A stretch of DNA of 64,000 nt, taken from NCBI RefSeq assembly GCF_021234875.1, contig NZ_JAJQVM010000022.1, positions 38,961-102,960 on the forward strand. Reading direction: 5' to 3'. Under the pieces are notes generated by a model that did not search any database, was not told where the DNA came from, and saw only the letters and a list, made by a program, of their open reading frames with translations. Of this stretch, positions 8,773 through 20,418 are shown piece by piece. Each line of letters starts with the position of its first letter. Position 1 is the first letter of the stretch. Origin of the DNA: Marinibactrum halimedae. GTDB lineage: Bacteria; Pseudomonadota; Gammaproteobacteria; Pseudomonadales; Cellvibrionaceae. Made by a program: the position numbers and the translations under genes.

Positions 8773-9549
8773 TCAGTCGGTAAAACGTGCAATCAATAAA
8801 AATTCACGGTTACCGTCTCCCCCTTGGATGGGGCTTTCGAAATACATTTGTACTTTTAACCCTGCGCTTAAACACGCCTGCTCGATTTTTTCTTTCACCA
8901 TTGGGTAGAGTTCGGGGGAGCGTACAATTCCTCCTTTGCCAATACCGTCTTTACCGACTTCAAACTGAGGCTTTACCAAACTGATCAAATACGCACCGGG
9001 CTTCATCACTTCTGGTAATTCTGGAACGATCAATGTTTGTGAAATAAAAGACACATCCATTACCACAGCATCAAAGCCCTGTTCCTGCGGAGTGTATTGT
9101 TCTAATTTTTCATCGGACAATCGTCGTGCATTGACACCTTCAAAACACAATACACGCTCGTCATTTTTCAGTGATGGCGCTAATTGGTCTTTTCCTACAT
9201 CCACACCCACCACGCTTTTGGCACCAGCCTGCAAAGCACAATCGGTAAATCCGCCTGTGGACTGCCCCACGTCTAACACCGTTTTATCTTGTAAACTGAA
9301 CTGATATTGATCACTTAAATGCTGCAACGCCAACGCTAGTTTCACCCCCCCACGAGAAACGTATTGATCTTCTTCTAACGATTGCACCCGTATTGAAACG
9401 GTATCATCCACTTTTAAGGAAGGTTTTTTGATTCTCTGCCAAGTGCCATCAAGATAAACTTCCACACAACCACGGGTAATCAATTTTTGAGCATGAACAC
9501 GGGAATTGGCTTCTCCTTTTTCCGTCAGTACTACGTCAATTCGCTTCAT
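8773..9549 (-). CDS. tlyA: TlyA-family rRNA 2'-O-methyltransferase / hemolysin-like protein
   Basis: This is a 258-residue protein of the TlyA family. The N-terminal S4 RNA-binding domain (about residues 1-62, KRIDVVLTEKGEANSR) is joined to an FtsJ/RrmJ-like Rossmann methyltransferase domain with the SAM-binding loop VLDVGQSTGGFTD. Further motifs are VVGVDVGKDQL, DAVVMDVSFIS and SLVKPQFEVG, the last containing the family's lysine. TlyA proteins methylate ribose in 16S and 23S rRNA in some bacteria; the older hemolysin name is historical. The gene is monocistronic, ends 19 bases from the convergent hexR-like gene, and is divergent from the nucleoside hydrolase gene. Confidence 0.85.
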   Translation of the reverse strand: MKRIDVVLTEKGEANSRVHAQKLITRGCVEVYLDGTWQRIKKPSLKVDDTVSIRVQSLEEDQYVSRGGVKLALALQHLSDQYQFSLQDKTVLDVGQSTGGFTDCALQAGAKSVVGVDVGKDQLAPSLKNDERVLCFEGVNARRLSDEKLEQYTPQEQGFDAVVMDVSFISQTLIVPELPEVMKPGAYLISLVKPQFEVGKDGIGKGGIVRSPELYPMVKEKIEQACLSAGLKVQMYFESPIQGGDGNREFLLIARFTD

Positions 9550-9786
9550 CTTTAAATACCTTGTTCACTTTCTGTGGTTATCGGTTATTCGTTATTGAAT
9601 ACTGGTCATAGGTATCCAACCGGTATGGCTTATTTTTTCGTATTTCGCAGAGGGTATTCGGATTTTTTTTAGAGTCCAGCATTACTCGTATGATATTCGA
9701 TGATTTACCGCACATCGGTTGCGCTATAATCTGCATGAAACTCAATGACGAAAAAATACGATGATGCGTTAATAGGTGGTTACGCA

Positions 9787-10746
9787 ATGACAAAAAAGAT
9801 CATTTTTGATACAGACCCCGGTGTTGATGATGCAATGGCACTGCTGTTCGCTGAGGCCAGTACAGACCTTGAGGTGGTGGGCATCACCACAGTACACGGG
9901 AACGCTTCCATTGAAACAACAACGCGCAATGCCCTGTATCTCAAACACGCTTTTCAATTACCCGCAACCGTTGCGAAAGGTGCAGATAAACCGCTTTCGA
10001 TTCCACCAGGCGAACCCATTACGTTTGTACACGGAGAAAATGGCCTTGGCGACGTAGACATTCCCGATACTTTCCCACAAGACGTGGATGCCCGTCCCGC
10101 CTATCAATACATCATCGATACCATTAAAGCACAGCCGAATGAAATCACGCTGGTGGCGATTGGCCCCTTAACCAATCTGGCCCTCGCGTTACAAGCAGAC
10201 CCTAGCATTGCCTCTCTGACAAAAGAAGTGGTGATCATGGGCGGGGCATTTGGATACAACGGCCATAGAGGTAATATCACCCCCGTTGCGGAAGCCAATA
10301 TGATTGGTGACCCTCATGCGGCAGACATCGTTCTCACTGCGCCTTGGCCAATCACCATGGTGGGCCTTGATGTCACTCAAGAAACCATTATGAGTAATGC
10401 GTATCTAGCTGAGCTAAAAGACACCTCGCCTCGTTATGGGGACTTTATTCATTCGGTGTCTCGCTTTTACGCCGACTTCCATCAAACCTCGGCAGGGTTA
10501 GACGGCATTTACGTTCACGACTCTTCCGCCATCGCCTATCTCATTGACCCCAGTTTATTTACGGTCGCAAAAGGCAAACTTCGCGTCTCCTGCGATGGAA
10601 TCACCATAGGCCAAACGGTGCTTAAGCAAGATGAGAGACGTTATCCACAAGATGACTGGTACGATCAGCCGACACAACAAGTCTGCACCACGGTGAATAG
10701 CCAAGCGTTGCGCGAGCTTTATCAAGCAACCTTAAACAAAGCCTAA
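9787..10746 (+). CDS. Inosine-uridine-preferring nucleoside hydrolase
   Basis: This is a 319-residue enzyme that hydrolyses ribonucleosides to base and ribose in purine/pyrimidine salvage. The calcium-binding signature is at the N-terminus (FDTDPGVDDA, with D8, D10, D13 and D14). The family's NMIGDPHAA segment follows in the middle, and the conserved histidine-aspartate pair is H244-D245 in YVHDSSA. The frame opens at 9745, but the ATG at 9787 is chosen because AGGTGG lies eight bases before it and family members start just ahead of the DTDPG motif. The gene is monocistronic, and no transporter is adjacent. Substrate preference cannot be read from the sequence. Confidence 0.88.
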   Translation: MTKKIIFDTDPGVDDAMALLFAEASTDLEVVGITTVHGNASIETTTRNALYLKHAFQLPATVAKGADKPLSIPPGEPITFVHGENGLGDVDIPDTFPQDVDARPAYQYIIDTIKAQPNEITLVAIGPLTNLALALQADPSIASLTKEVVIMGGAFGYNGHRGNITPVAEANMIGDPHAADIVLTAPWPITMVGLDVTQETIMSNAYLAELKDTSPRYGDFIHSVSRFYADFHQTSAGLDGIYVHDSSAIAYLIDPSLFTVAKGKLRVSCDGITIGQTVLKQDERRYPQDDWYDQPTQQVCTTVNSQALRELYQATLNKA

Positions 10747-10766
10747 CCGTTTTCTTTTCTACCTCT

Positions 10767-10787
10767 ACCCCAGTATTCATCTGGGGT
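10767..10787 (+). terminator. Hairpin after the nucleoside hydrolase gene
   Basis: ACCCCAG, the loop TATTCAT and CTGGGGT form a 7-bp stem 20 bases after the stop codon. Only TTAATTC follows rather than a run of T, so it is a weak intrinsic terminator candidate. Confidence 0.4.
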
Positions 10788-10867
10788 TAATTCGGAATTC
10801 ATGTGGTGTAAATAACGATTTTTGCACAATGCTCCCAAGATAAAAAACACCGTTCAGGGAGCAATAC

Positions 10868-11893
10868 ATGAAACCAACACTGATCCCCTTAATCGTTTTC
10901 AGCACAGCATTAATTGGTTGTGGCAGTTCTTCCGATCATCATCATGATGACGACGGTGTGGTTGTCGTACCTACCTTAAGTAACCGTTTAATTGATACCG
11001 CTGTTGCGGGTATCGATACCGTAAAAATGGCCATTGCTTTTCAAGAGTTACAACCACTTCTCGACAGCACCGCCTACGATGACCCAGATTTATTCACCAC
11101 TTCTGTATTAAAAAATACCACGCCATTATTAACTTCTACTTCAACAACACAAAAAACACCATTAAAGACATCGAGCGATTTGTCTCGAGCACAAAAACAG
11201 CTGCTCAATAGAAACAAGAAAAACAATAACAACGAAAAGAATAACAACGAGAAAACGGCTGAAAAGTCCGTTACAGATTTCATTACCACCGAACATTTCG
11301 GCGCGTGTGGCGGAGATGCCATTGTGGATGAGTTGTACACCAGCGACGATGTTAATCAATACCCTGTTGCGATTGATATCGATGCCGATTTTGACGACTT
11401 TTGCCAATACCTCGACAGCAATCAAGTGGTGATGGATGGTCAATACGATATTAAATTGGATGCCTTTGAACCCAATACAGAATTCGTCGAAACAGAGTTG
11501 GCGCTTCATTATGAAATGGAACCCTTCTTTGCCCCCGCCTTTGGTTTTATCGATCAAGTGAGCGATTGTACCTATGGCTATGGCATCGATAGTTACACCT
11601 CTTGTGTGGATACGTATTTCACTTCGGTAAGAAGCCGTAACTTCGATTTCGAAGTGGTAAGAACCGAACTCACCCCTGCTACAGCACGTTCAACCATCGG
11701 GTTGCTGACCAGTCCTCGTGGCGAAATATTGGATGTTAATTTTCGAAATTTAGAATTCTGCACCAACGGTAATATCGGGCATGGGAATGGGGACATCACC
11801 TACGAAGACGGCACCACCATTTTTATTGATTTCGAAGGCTGCAGCCGCTTTTTTGTCACTTACGATGGTATTACGGAAGAGTTGCTTTTCTAG
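10868..11893 (+). CDS. Predicted outer-membrane lipoprotein of unknown function
   Basis: This 341-residue protein was not recognised. It opens with a lipoprotein signal peptide (MKPTLIPLIVFSTALIG then Cys18). A short His/Asp-rich stretch (DHHHDDD) follows the acylated cysteine and could bind metal. Residues ~100-135 are a low-complexity Asn/Lys/Glu linker. The C-terminal ~200 residues look folded, with six or more cysteines (for example in DFCQYL, SDCTYGYG, LEFCTNG and EGCSRF) that could form disulphides in the periplasm. A GGGAG ribosome-binding site precedes the ATG. The gene is monocistronic and ends at a strong bidirectional terminator. Confidence 0.6.
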   Translation: MKPTLIPLIVFSTALIGCGSSSDHHHDDDGVVVVPTLSNRLIDTAVAGIDTVKMAIAFQELQPLLDSTAYDDPDLFTTSVLKNTTPLLTSTSTTQKTPLKTSSDLSRAQKQLLNRNKKNNNNEKNNNEKTAEKSVTDFITTEHFGACGGDAIVDELYTSDDVNQYPVAIDIDADFDDFCQYLDSNQVVMDGQYDIKLDAFEPNTEFVETELALHYEMEPFFAPAFGFIDQVSDCTYGYGIDSYTSCVDTYFTSVRSRNFDFEVVRTELTPATARSTIGLLTSPRGEILDVNFRNLEFCTNGNIGHGNGDITYEDGTTIFIDFEGCSRFFVTYDGITEELLF

Positions 11894-11915
11894 CACCAAT
11901 TGAATCTCTTTCTTT

Positions 11916-11953
11916 AATAAATAAAAGGCTTCTTTTGAAGCCTTTTATTTATT
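11916..11953. terminator. Strong bidirectional rho-independent terminator
   Basis: AAAAGGCTTC (11923-11932), loop TTTT and GAAGCCTTTT (11937-11946) are flanked by further A/T symmetry, so a T-rich tail follows the stem on both strands. It ends the lipoprotein gene (+) and glmS (-). Confidence 0.9.
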
Positions 11954-11959
11954 ACCTAG

Positions 11960-13807
11960 CTATTCAACTGTCACAGATTTCGCTAAATTTCGAGGCTGAT
12001 CCACATCCGTTCCTTTATTCACCGCCACATGATAGGACAATAATTGTAAGGGCAGGGTATAAATAATAGGCGAGATCGACTCTTCACAATGAGGAATATT
12101 CAGCACGGTCGTTTGGCCATCGTCTTTAAAACCGGCGTCTTTATCGGCAAAGACAAACAGTTTCCCCCCACGTGCCTGTACTTCTTCTAAATTCGATTTT
12201 AATTTCTCTAACAACTCGTTATTTGGCGCTACTGCAACAACCGGCATATCGCTATCAATTAACGCAAGTGGCCCATGTTTTAATTCGCCAGCAGGATACG
12301 CTTCTGCATGAATATACGAAATTTCTTTCAGCTTTAACGCCCCTTCTAAAGCAATAGGGTAGTGAACCCCACGGCCTAAAAATAACGTATGGTGTTTTTC
12401 CGTAAACGCGTGGCTCATCTCTAAAATATCGTTATTGAGCGCTAACAGTTGTTCGCATAGCCTAGGTAAGCTGTGTAATTGCTTCACAAGCTTGGCTTCA
12501 CGTTCTTCCGTAATTTCATAACGTCGACCAATGGCAATCACCAATAACTGAAGTGCCACCAGCTGTGTAGTAAAGGCTTTGGTAGAGGCGACACCGATTT
12601 CGGTGCCAGCATGGGTCATAAAGGCAATATCAGACTCACGCACCAATGAGCTATTTGGTACATTACACACTGCTAACGATGCCAGATAATTTAACTTTTT
12701 TGCCTTGCTTAAGGCCGCAAGCGTATCCGCCGTTTCACCCGATTGGGAAATAGTAACAAACAGCGTGTTTGGCGCAGTGGTCACTTTTCGATATCGGTAT
12801 TCACTGGCAATTTCTACGGTACACGTGATTCCGGCCCACTCTTCGAACCAATATTTCGCTACTGTGGCAGCATGAAAACTGGTTCCACAGGCAATAATTT
12901 TAATTTGCTCAACTTTATCAAAAATATCCCGTGCCTCAGCCCCAAAGGATTCTTCTAAAATACGATCTTCGCTGATGCGACCATGCAAAGTATTTTGAAT
13001 CACACTGGGTTGTTCAAAGATTTCTTTGATCATGTAATGGCGATGTTCGCCTTTATCGAGATTTTCTTGCACTTCGGTTAATTGCACTACGTCCCGTTGT
13101 ATCTCTTCACCATTGGAATCGTAGATGTGGTAACTCGTGGGAGTAATTTCCACCAATTCATTTTCTTGAAGGTAAATAAAACGATCCGTTACTTGTCGCA
13201 AAGCAAGTGGATCTGAGGCAATGTAATTTTCATCAATACCAATACCCATTACCAAAGGACTGCCTTGACGAGCACCAATCACACGATGGGGTTCATTTTC
13301 GGAAACAACACCGATGGCATACGCGCCTTTAAACGTCGCTAATGCTTCTTGAACCGCTGACTTTAAGTCATGCCCTTGTGAGCAAAAATCTGCAATGGTA
13401 TGGACCATTACTTCGGAATCGGTTTCACTGAGAAACTCATAGCCTTTCTTTTTTAAAGCATCTCGAAGCGCACTGTGGTTTTCAATAATTCCATTATGGA
13501 CTAGCGCAATGGGGCCAGAGCGATGAGGGTGTGCATTCAGTTCGGTAGGTTTACCGTGTGTGGCCCAGCGGGTGTGTGAAATGCCGGTCAATCCAGAAAT
13601 GGGGTTTTCAATGGTTTTATCCACCAAGCCAACCACTTTGCCCACCGCTTTTTGAATCGCGAGTTTTGTGGGCTCATTTCCGTTGTCGATATTTTGAAGT
13701 AATGCCACGCCTGCGGAATCGTAACCACGGTACTCCAACCGCTTTAGACCTTCGATCAAAATAGGCAAAATATTTCTTTGCGCTGCTACACCCACAATTC
13801 CACACAT
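11960..13807 (-). CDS. glmS: Glutamine--fructose-6-phosphate aminotransferase (isomerizing)
   Basis: GlmS makes glucosamine-6-phosphate from fructose-6-phosphate and glutamine, the first step towards UDP-GlcNAc for peptidoglycan and LPS. The 615-residue protein starts MCGIVG, so Cys2 becomes the N-terminal nucleophile of the glutaminase domain (residues ~2-220, with RGYDSAG and THTRWATHG-like ISHTRWATHGKP). Two SIS domains follow (IACGTSFHA, ISQSGETADT). The C-terminus ends LAKSVTVE, as is typical of the family. It lies 58 bases after glmU in the same direction, so the two UDP-GlcNAc pathway genes are probably co-transcribed. Confidence 0.97.
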   Translation of the reverse strand: MCGIVGVAAQRNILPILIEGLKRLEYRGYDSAGVALLQNIDNGNEPTKLAIQKAVGKVVGLVDKTIENPISGLTGISHTRWATHGKPTELNAHPHRSGPIALVHNGIIENHSALRDALKKKGYEFLSETDSEVMVHTIADFCSQGHDLKSAVQEALATFKGAYAIGVVSENEPHRVIGARQGSPLVMGIGIDENYIASDPLALRQVTDRFIYLQENELVEITPTSYHIYDSNGEEIQRDVVQLTEVQENLDKGEHRHYMIKEIFEQPSVIQNTLHGRISEDRILEESFGAEARDIFDKVEQIKIIACGTSFHAATVAKYWFEEWAGITCTVEIASEYRYRKVTTAPNTLFVTISQSGETADTLAALSKAKKLNYLASLAVCNVPNSSLVRESDIAFMTHAGTEIGVASTKAFTTQLVALQLLVIAIGRRYEITEEREAKLVKQLHSLPRLCEQLLALNNDILEMSHAFTEKHHTLFLGRGVHYPIALEGALKLKEISYIHAEAYPAGELKHGPLALIDSDMPVVAVAPNNELLEKLKSNLEEVQARGGKLFVFADKDAGFKDDGQTTVLNIPHCEESISPIIYTLPLQLLSYHVAVNKGTDVDQPRNLAKSVTVE

Positions 13808-13865
13808 AATCAGTCCTGTAATTCGATCTAATGATTCTTTTTTCTCATTTACTTAAGATGAGGTA

Positions 13866-15254
13866 TTACGATTTTTTCGTAGGGCGTACCCAGTCTTTGA
13901 AATCTCGTTGCTTTGCCCGTGTTACCGAAAGCTGTTGTTCAGGCACATCACGAGTAATCGTTGAGCCAGCACCGACGGTCGCCTCTTTCCCAATAGTGAC
14001 TGGCGCCACTAAGGCCGAATTTGAACCAATAAAGGCGCCGTCTTCGATGATGGTTTTAAATTTATTCGCCCCATCGTAATTACAGGTAATGGTGCCCGCT
14101 CCAATATTAACGCCGCTACCCACTTCGCTGTCACCGATATAGCTCAAGTGATTCACCTTTGAGCCTTCACCAATTTTGGATTTCTTGGTTTCAACAAAGT
14201 TTCCGATCTTCGCGCCTGATTCCAATTCTGTTCCGGGCCGAATTCGCGCAAAGGGGCCAATTTCATTCTCGCCATGAATAATGGCATCCTCAATATGGGA
14301 ATTTGCTTTGATGGTAACGTTATCCCCAATTTTTGTATTTATCACCACACAGTTAGGCTCAATACAGACGTTTTTCCCCAACTCGACATTGCCAATAAAA
14401 ACCGCATTGATATCAATAAACACATCTTGTCCACAATGGACTTCACCGCGAATATCCACTCGTGTCGGATCAGCGATACACACTCCTTGCTCCATCAAGT
14501 TTTGTGTTCTTTGCTGCTGAACAAAACGTTCCAACTGAGCTTGTTGAGCACGGTTATTCACACCCATAACTTCCATTTCAGTTTCCGGCTGTTCTGTGGC
14601 GATCACACGCCCGGCACCGACGGCGATTTCAATAATATCGGTTAAATACAACTCACCTTGTGCATTGTCATTGGATAAGGTGGGTAACCATGCCAGTAAA
14701 TCGTCCGTGTTGGCCGCAATAATGCCGGTATTCACTTCTTTAACTTTTAATTGCTTTTCGTTGGCATCTTTTTGTTCGACAATTCGAGCCACCGCGCCAT
14801 GCTCATCACGAATAATTCGTCCATACCCTGTCGGGTCGTTTAATTCGACTGTGAGTAAACCAAGGCTGTTGTTATCCACAAGGTTAACCAATCGCTGAAG
14901 TAGGGCTGCGCTGGTAAGCGGCACATCGCCGTACAAAATTAAGGTTTTTCCACCACTCTCCAAAAACGGCAACGATTGCTGAACCGCATGACCGGTGCCC
15001 AACTGCTCTTGTTGATAAATGCATTGAATCTTTGGGGTCGAGCTTCCAGACTCTAAAGAATAAGCTTCACAGTAAGATTGAACCGACTCTCCACCATGCC
15101 CAACGATGACGTGTATCCGTGCATTGGCCAGTCCGACTGCCTGATCCAACACATGGCCCAGCATAGGTTTGCCCGCAAGAGATTGCAGAACTTTAGGAAG
15201 GTTCGAGCGCATTCGAGTGCCTTTACCGGCTGCTAAGATCACTATATCAATCAT
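13866..15254 (-). CDS. glmU: Bifunctional UDP-GlcNAc pyrophosphorylase / GlcN-1-P acetyltransferase
   Basis: GlmU performs the last two steps of UDP-GlcNAc synthesis: acetylation of glucosamine-1-phosphate and uridylation. The 462-residue length fits the family (about 456). The N-terminal nucleotidyltransferase domain has the LAAGKGTRM signature at the start. The C-terminal left-handed beta-helix shows hexapeptide repeats (for example GENEIGPFARIRPG, GAKIGNFVETKKSKIG) and the acetyltransferase segment NVGAG-like GSGVNIGAGTITCNYDG. It sits between glmS and the ATP synthase operon, a common arrangement in gammaproteobacteria, separated from atpC by a strong terminator. Confidence 0.97.
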   Translation of the reverse strand: MIDIVILAAGKGTRMRSNLPKVLQSLAGKPMLGHVLDQAVGLANARIHVIVGHGGESVQSYCEAYSLESGSSTPKIQCIYQQEQLGTGHAVQQSLPFLESGGKTLILYGDVPLTSAALLQRLVNLVDNNSLGLLTVELNDPTGYGRIIRDEHGAVARIVEQKDANEKQLKVKEVNTGIIAANTDDLLAWLPTLSNDNAQGELYLTDIIEIAVGAGRVIATEQPETEMEVMGVNNRAQQAQLERFVQQQRTQNLMEQGVCIADPTRVDIRGEVHCGQDVFIDINAVFIGNVELGKNVCIEPNCVVINTKIGDNVTIKANSHIEDAIIHGENEIGPFARIRPGTELESGAKIGNFVETKKSKIGEGSKVNHLSYIGDSEVGSGVNIGAGTITCNYDGANKFKTIIEDGAFIGSNSALVAPVTIGKEATVGAGSTITRDVPEQQLSVTRAKQRDFKDWVRPTKKS

Positions 15255-15292
15255 CGCTAACTGTTTTCCTTGAGTTATAAAGAGCTAGAAAT

Positions 15293-15325
15293 AAAAAAGG
15301 CGGCCATCAATGAGCCGCCTTTTTT
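15293..15325 (-). terminator. Rho-independent terminator of the ATP synthase operon
   Basis: GGCGGC (15299-15304) and GCCGCC (15314-15319) pair across a nine-base loop, with A6 before and T6 after. On the minus strand the stem is followed by a run of T just after the atpC stop. Confidence 0.9.
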
Positions 15326-15364
15326 AACATTCGTTAAATCGAAATGTATCAACCGATGGGTTAT

Positions 15365-15790
15365 TTATCGGCCTGCCTTACGCTTAATCGCTTGCAAGGT
15401 ACGTAACTGTGCAGCCGCTTCCGCTAATTGAGAAGCCGCTACAGAGTAGTCCAATTCACCGGACTGATTCGCCAATTGAGATTCCGCCGCTTTTTGTGCT
15501 TCAAGCACTTTGGCTTCATCTAAGTCATCGGCACGCAATGCGGTGTCTGCCAAGACAATTACGACAGAAGGCTGTACTTCAAGGTAGCCACCTGAAAGAT
15601 AGAAAATCTCTTCTTCGCCGCCTTGCTTAATCACACGAACGGGGCCTGGCTTCAATGCAGTTAATAGGGGTGCATGACCGTAAGCAATACCTACGTCTCC
15701 CTCAGAACCTGCAGCAACTACCATTTCCACTAAGCCGGAAAAAATTTCTTCTTCTGCGCTAACGATGTCACAGTGGACAGTCATAGCCAT
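15365..15790 (-). CDS. atpC: ATP synthase F1 epsilon subunit
   Basis: Epsilon is part of the central stalk and regulates ATP hydrolysis. The protein is 141 residues from ATG at 15790 ([19 protein letters not shown]). An in-frame upstream start would add 11 residues, but AGAGGCG lies seven bases before 15790 and the sequence matches the family from there. The N-terminal beta-sandwich includes [16 protein letters not shown], and the C-terminal part is the usual helical hairpin. It is the last gene of atpIBEFHAGDC. Confidence 0.96.
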   Translation of the reverse strand: MAMTVHCDIVSAEEEIFSGLVEMVVAAGSEGDVGIAYGHAPLLTALKPGPVRVIKQGGEEEIFYLSGGYLEVQPSVVIVLADTALRADDLDEAKVLEAQKAAESQLANQSGELDYSVAASQLAEAAAQLRTLQAIKRKAGR

Positions 15791-15899
15791 TCTTGTTCGC
15801 CTCTTGTTTTGTGTCAGACTCAATCACAACATCATTAAATTAGATGTGATTTAAGCAGACGAAAGAGTGACAACAAATGGGGAATTCACCCCATTTGAA

Positions 15900-17291
<1,392 letters not shown>

Positions 17292-17358
17292 TTAAATATA
17301 AAATTCAAAATCTAAATTCGGTTTAACTCGATGTTTGTTTTGCAATACAACGGTATGG

Positions 17359-18219
17359 TTAGACCGCTGCCGCACCACTCACAATTTCTGACAATTCTTG
17401 CGTAATTGCCGCTTGGCGCGCTTTGTTGTACACCAGTTGCAAGTCATTGATCAGATCACCAGCGTTATCGGTTGCATTCTTCATTGCAATCATACGCGCA
17501 GCTTGTTCACATGCTGCGTTTTCTACAACCGCTTGGTAAACCTGTGACTCAACGTAACGGGTCAACAAACCTTCGAGTAACTCTTCAGCATCAGGCTCGT
17601 ATAAATAGTCCCAATGATGTTTTAAGTCTTCGTTTTCTTCAGCTTCCAGTGGAAGTAATTGTTGTACGTAAGGCTTTTGAGTCATGGTATTCACAAACTC
17701 ATTGCCCACTAAATACAACTTGTCGATTTTTCCTTCCGAGTAAGCGTTTAACATGGCTTTCACACTGCCAATTAAATCAGCAACGGCGGGGGATTCCCCT
17801 AAATCACGAACAGAAGCCACAACGTTACCGCCGACAGAATTAAAAAACGCCGCCGCCTTTGCACCAATTAATGCAAAGTCTGCTTCGATGTTTTGATCTG
17901 CCCACTCTTTACTGGATGACAACGCAGCTTTAAATAGGTTGATGTTTAATCCACCACACAAACCACGGTCACTGGAGACGATAATGTAGCCAACGCGTTT
18001 TACTTCACGTTGCTGCATATATAAGTGCTGGTACTCAGGGTTCGCATTAGCAATATGACCTACCACGGCGCGAATGCGCTGCGCATAGGGCTTGCCGGTT
18101 TCCATGCGGTCTTGAGCTTTACGCATTTTACTCGCCGCTACCATTTCCATAGCGCTGGTAATTTTCTGCGTACCTTTAATGCTCGAGATCTGAGTACGAA
18201 TTTCTTTTCCGACTGCCAT
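17359..18219 (-). CDS. atpG: ATP synthase F1 gamma subunit
   Basis: Gamma is the rotating central shaft of F1. The 286-residue protein starts [20 protein letters not shown], a clear family signature, and ends with the conserved C-terminal helix ([15 protein letters not shown]) that enters the alpha3beta3 barrel. The middle contains [11 protein letters not shown]. It lies in order between atpA and atpD, with 79- to 85-base spacers on either side. Confidence 0.97.
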   Translation of the reverse strand: MAVGKEIRTQISSIKGTQKITSAMEMVAASKMRKAQDRMETGKPYAQRIRAVVGHIANANPEYQHLYMQQREVKRVGYIIVSSDRGLCGGLNINLFKAALSSSKEWADQNIEADFALIGAKAAAFFNSVGGNVVASVRDLGESPAVADLIGSVKAMLNAYSEGKIDKLYLVGNEFVNTMTQKPYVQQLLPLEAEENEDLKHHWDYLYEPDAEELLEGLLTRYVESQVYQAVVENAACEQAARMIAMKNATDNAGDLINDLQLVYNKARQAAITQELSEIVSGAAAV

Positions 18220-18304
18220 AAGAGGCCCTCGAATCTTCGTCTGTTAATAACACGAAAGTGCTCTACCCAGGTTATCGATTAGGCGATAGCCCGGGTAAAA
18301 ACGC

Positions 18305-19849
18305 TTACCAAGTTTGCGTGGCCTTAAACTTCTCGATTGCCGCTTTAAAGCTGGATTCAATCTCGTCGTTGTAGCTACCGCTCTCATTAATTTTGCCCAT
18401 CAATTCAGCATGCTCTGAATTCATGTAAGAGAGTAGGGCAGCTTCAAAGGAGCCAATTTTCGCGACTTCAACGTCTTTTAAATGACCTTCGTTCGCCGCA
18501 TAAAGCACCACACCCATTTCTGCGATAGAAAGAGGCTGGAATTGCTTCTGCTTCATTAACTCAGTAACACGCTCACCATGATCAAGCTGTGCTTTCGTGG
18601 CTTCGTCTAAGTCAGAAGCGAATTGCGAGAATGCCGCCAATTCACGGTACTGAGCCAATGCGGTACGAATACCACCAGAAAGCTTCTTAACAATCTTAGT
18701 CTGGGCTGCACCACCAACACGAGAAACCGAAATACCGGCGTTCATCGCTGGACGAATACCCGAGTTAAACAAATCCGTTTCAAGGAAGATCTGGCCATCG
18801 GTAATCGAGATTACGTTGGTCGGTACGAATGCGGAAACGTCACCTGCCTGGGTTTCAATGATCGGTAATGCCGTCAAAGAACCGGTTTGGCCTTTTACTT
18901 CACCATTGGTGAATTTCTCAACGTAGTCAGCGTTAACGCGAGAAGCGCGCTCCAACAAACGAGAGTGCAAGTAGAACACGTCACCAGGATAAGCTTCACG
19001 ACCTGGAGGACGACGCAATAGCAAAGAAATTTGACGATAAGCCCAAGCTTGCTTGGTTAAATCATCATAAATAATCAATGCGTCTTCACCGCGATCACGG
19101 AAGTATTCACCCATGGTACAACCGGCAAACGGAGCCAAGAATTGCATGGATGCAGGATCAGAAGCGGTTGCCGCAACCACAATAGTGTGATCCATGGCGC
19201 CATGCTCTTCCAATTTACGAACCACAGCCGCAACAGAAGCCGCTTTCTGGCCAACCGCAACGTAAACACACTTAATGCCAGAACCTTTCTGGTTAATGAT
19301 GGCGTCTACAGCAATAGCGGTTTTACCTGTTTGGCGGTCGCCAATAATCAACTCACGCTGACCACGACCAACAGGAACCATTGAGTCAACAGCTTTTAAA
19401 CCTAATTGTACAGGCTGATCAACACCTTGACGGGCAATTACACCCGGTGCGATTTTTTCGATCGCGTCAGTTTGAGACGTACCTAATGGGCCTTTACCGT
19501 CAATTGGGTTACCCAGCGCATCAACCACGCGGCCCAATAATTCATTACCCACAGGGACTTCAAGAATACGGCCAGTACATTTACATTTTTGACCTTCGGC
19601 AACGGTTTGGTAGTCACCCAAAATAACCGCACCAACGGAGTCTTGTTCTAAGTTCAAAGCCAAGCCATAGACATTGCCTTCGAATTCGATCATTTCCCCG
19701 TACATCGCATCGGCCAGACCGTGAATACGGATAATACCGTCGGTCACCGAAACGACGACGCCCTCGTTTTGGGCTTCGCTTTTTACATCAAGAGAATCGA
19801 TACGACTCTTGATGATTTCACTAATTTCAGAAGGATTCAGTTGCTGCAT
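18305..19849 (-). CDS. atpA: ATP synthase F1 alpha subunit
   Basis: This is the non-catalytic nucleotide-binding subunit of F1, 514 residues (usual 513). It starts [17 protein letters not shown], carries the P-loop GDRQTGKT and the family signature [17 protein letters not shown]. The downstream neighbour is atpG and the upstream neighbour atpH, 21 bases away. The gene is ordinary for a gammaproteobacterium. Confidence 0.98.
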   Translation of the reverse strand: MQQLNPSEISEIIKSRIDSLDVKSEAQNEGVVVSVTDGIIRIHGLADAMYGEMIEFEGNVYGLALNLEQDSVGAVILGDYQTVAEGQKCKCTGRILEVPVGNELLGRVVDALGNPIDGKGPLGTSQTDAIEKIAPGVIARQGVDQPVQLGLKAVDSMVPVGRGQRELIIGDRQTGKTAIAVDAIINQKGSGIKCVYVAVGQKAASVAAVVRKLEEHGAMDHTIVVAATASDPASMQFLAPFAGCTMGEYFRDRGEDALIIYDDLTKQAWAYRQISLLLRRPPGREAYPGDVFYLHSRLLERASRVNADYVEKFTNGEVKGQTGSLTALPIIETQAGDVSAFVPTNVISITDGQIFLETDLFNSGIRPAMNAGISVSRVGGAAQTKIVKKLSGGIRTALAQYRELAAFSQFASDLDEATKAQLDHGERVTELMKQKQFQPLSIAEMGVVLYAANEGHLKDVEVAKIGSFEAALLSYMNSEHAELMGKINESGSYNDEIESSFKAAIEKFKATQTW

Positions 19850-19870
19850 GCTCGTTCCTACCCTAATAGA

Positions 19871-20407
19871 TTAGGAGTTCATTGCTTCGGCGAGTTTAGC
19901 CAAGCGGCCGCGCACCGAATCATCGATAACGGTATCTCCGGCGCGAATGAGCGCACCGCCAATCAGTGATGGGTCAACATCACCTTGAACGGAGACTTCG
20001 CGATTGAGCTTGGTACTTAATGCTTTCGCCAATTTGTCGAGTACCTCACCGGGCAATTGGTATGCACTGATGACATCGACATCAATGGATTTTTCTAATT
20101 GCGCCTTGAACACATCAAAGAGTTCATGGATTGCCGGAAGTAACTCGAGGCGTTTATTCGCTGCCAGGTTACGGATAAAGTTTTGACCTTTCTCGTTCGC
20201 TGCGTCGCCGCAAAGCTCGACAAAGGTTTCACCTTTCTGCGCTGCTGTTTGAGTCGGCGATGCCATGACTTTTTTCACGGCATCCGCTTGGGAAACAGCG
20301 GCCATAACCGACAACATTTCCGACCACCCCTGCAGGTCGCTTGCCTCACGGGCATACTCGAACGCTGCTCTAGCATAGGGACGGGCGAGTGTTGTTAGTT
20401 CAGCCAT
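19871..20407 (-). CDS. atpH: ATP synthase F1 delta subunit
   Basis: Delta joins the peripheral stalk (subunit b) to the top of F1. The protein has 178 residues, the usual length. The N-terminal helical domain starts with [16 protein letters not shown]. The C-terminal part contains the signature [26 protein letters not shown]. It lies 11 bases after atpF, consistent with translational coupling. Confidence 0.96.
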   Translation of the reverse strand: MAELTTLARPYARAAFEYAREASDLQGWSEMLSVMAAVSQADAVKKVMASPTQTAAQKGETFVELCGDAANEKGQNFIRNLAANKRLELLPAIHELFDVFKAQLEKSIDVDVISAYQLPGEVLDKLAKALSTKLNREVSVQGDVDPSLIGGALIRAGDTVIDDSVRGRLAKLAEAMNS

Positions 20408-20418
20408 ATCGTCCTCAC

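Noticed and set aside
11074..11557. Antisense frames across the lipoprotein gene
   Set aside because: They mirror the low-complexity Asn/Lys linker; the plus frame has a signal peptide and ribosome-binding site.
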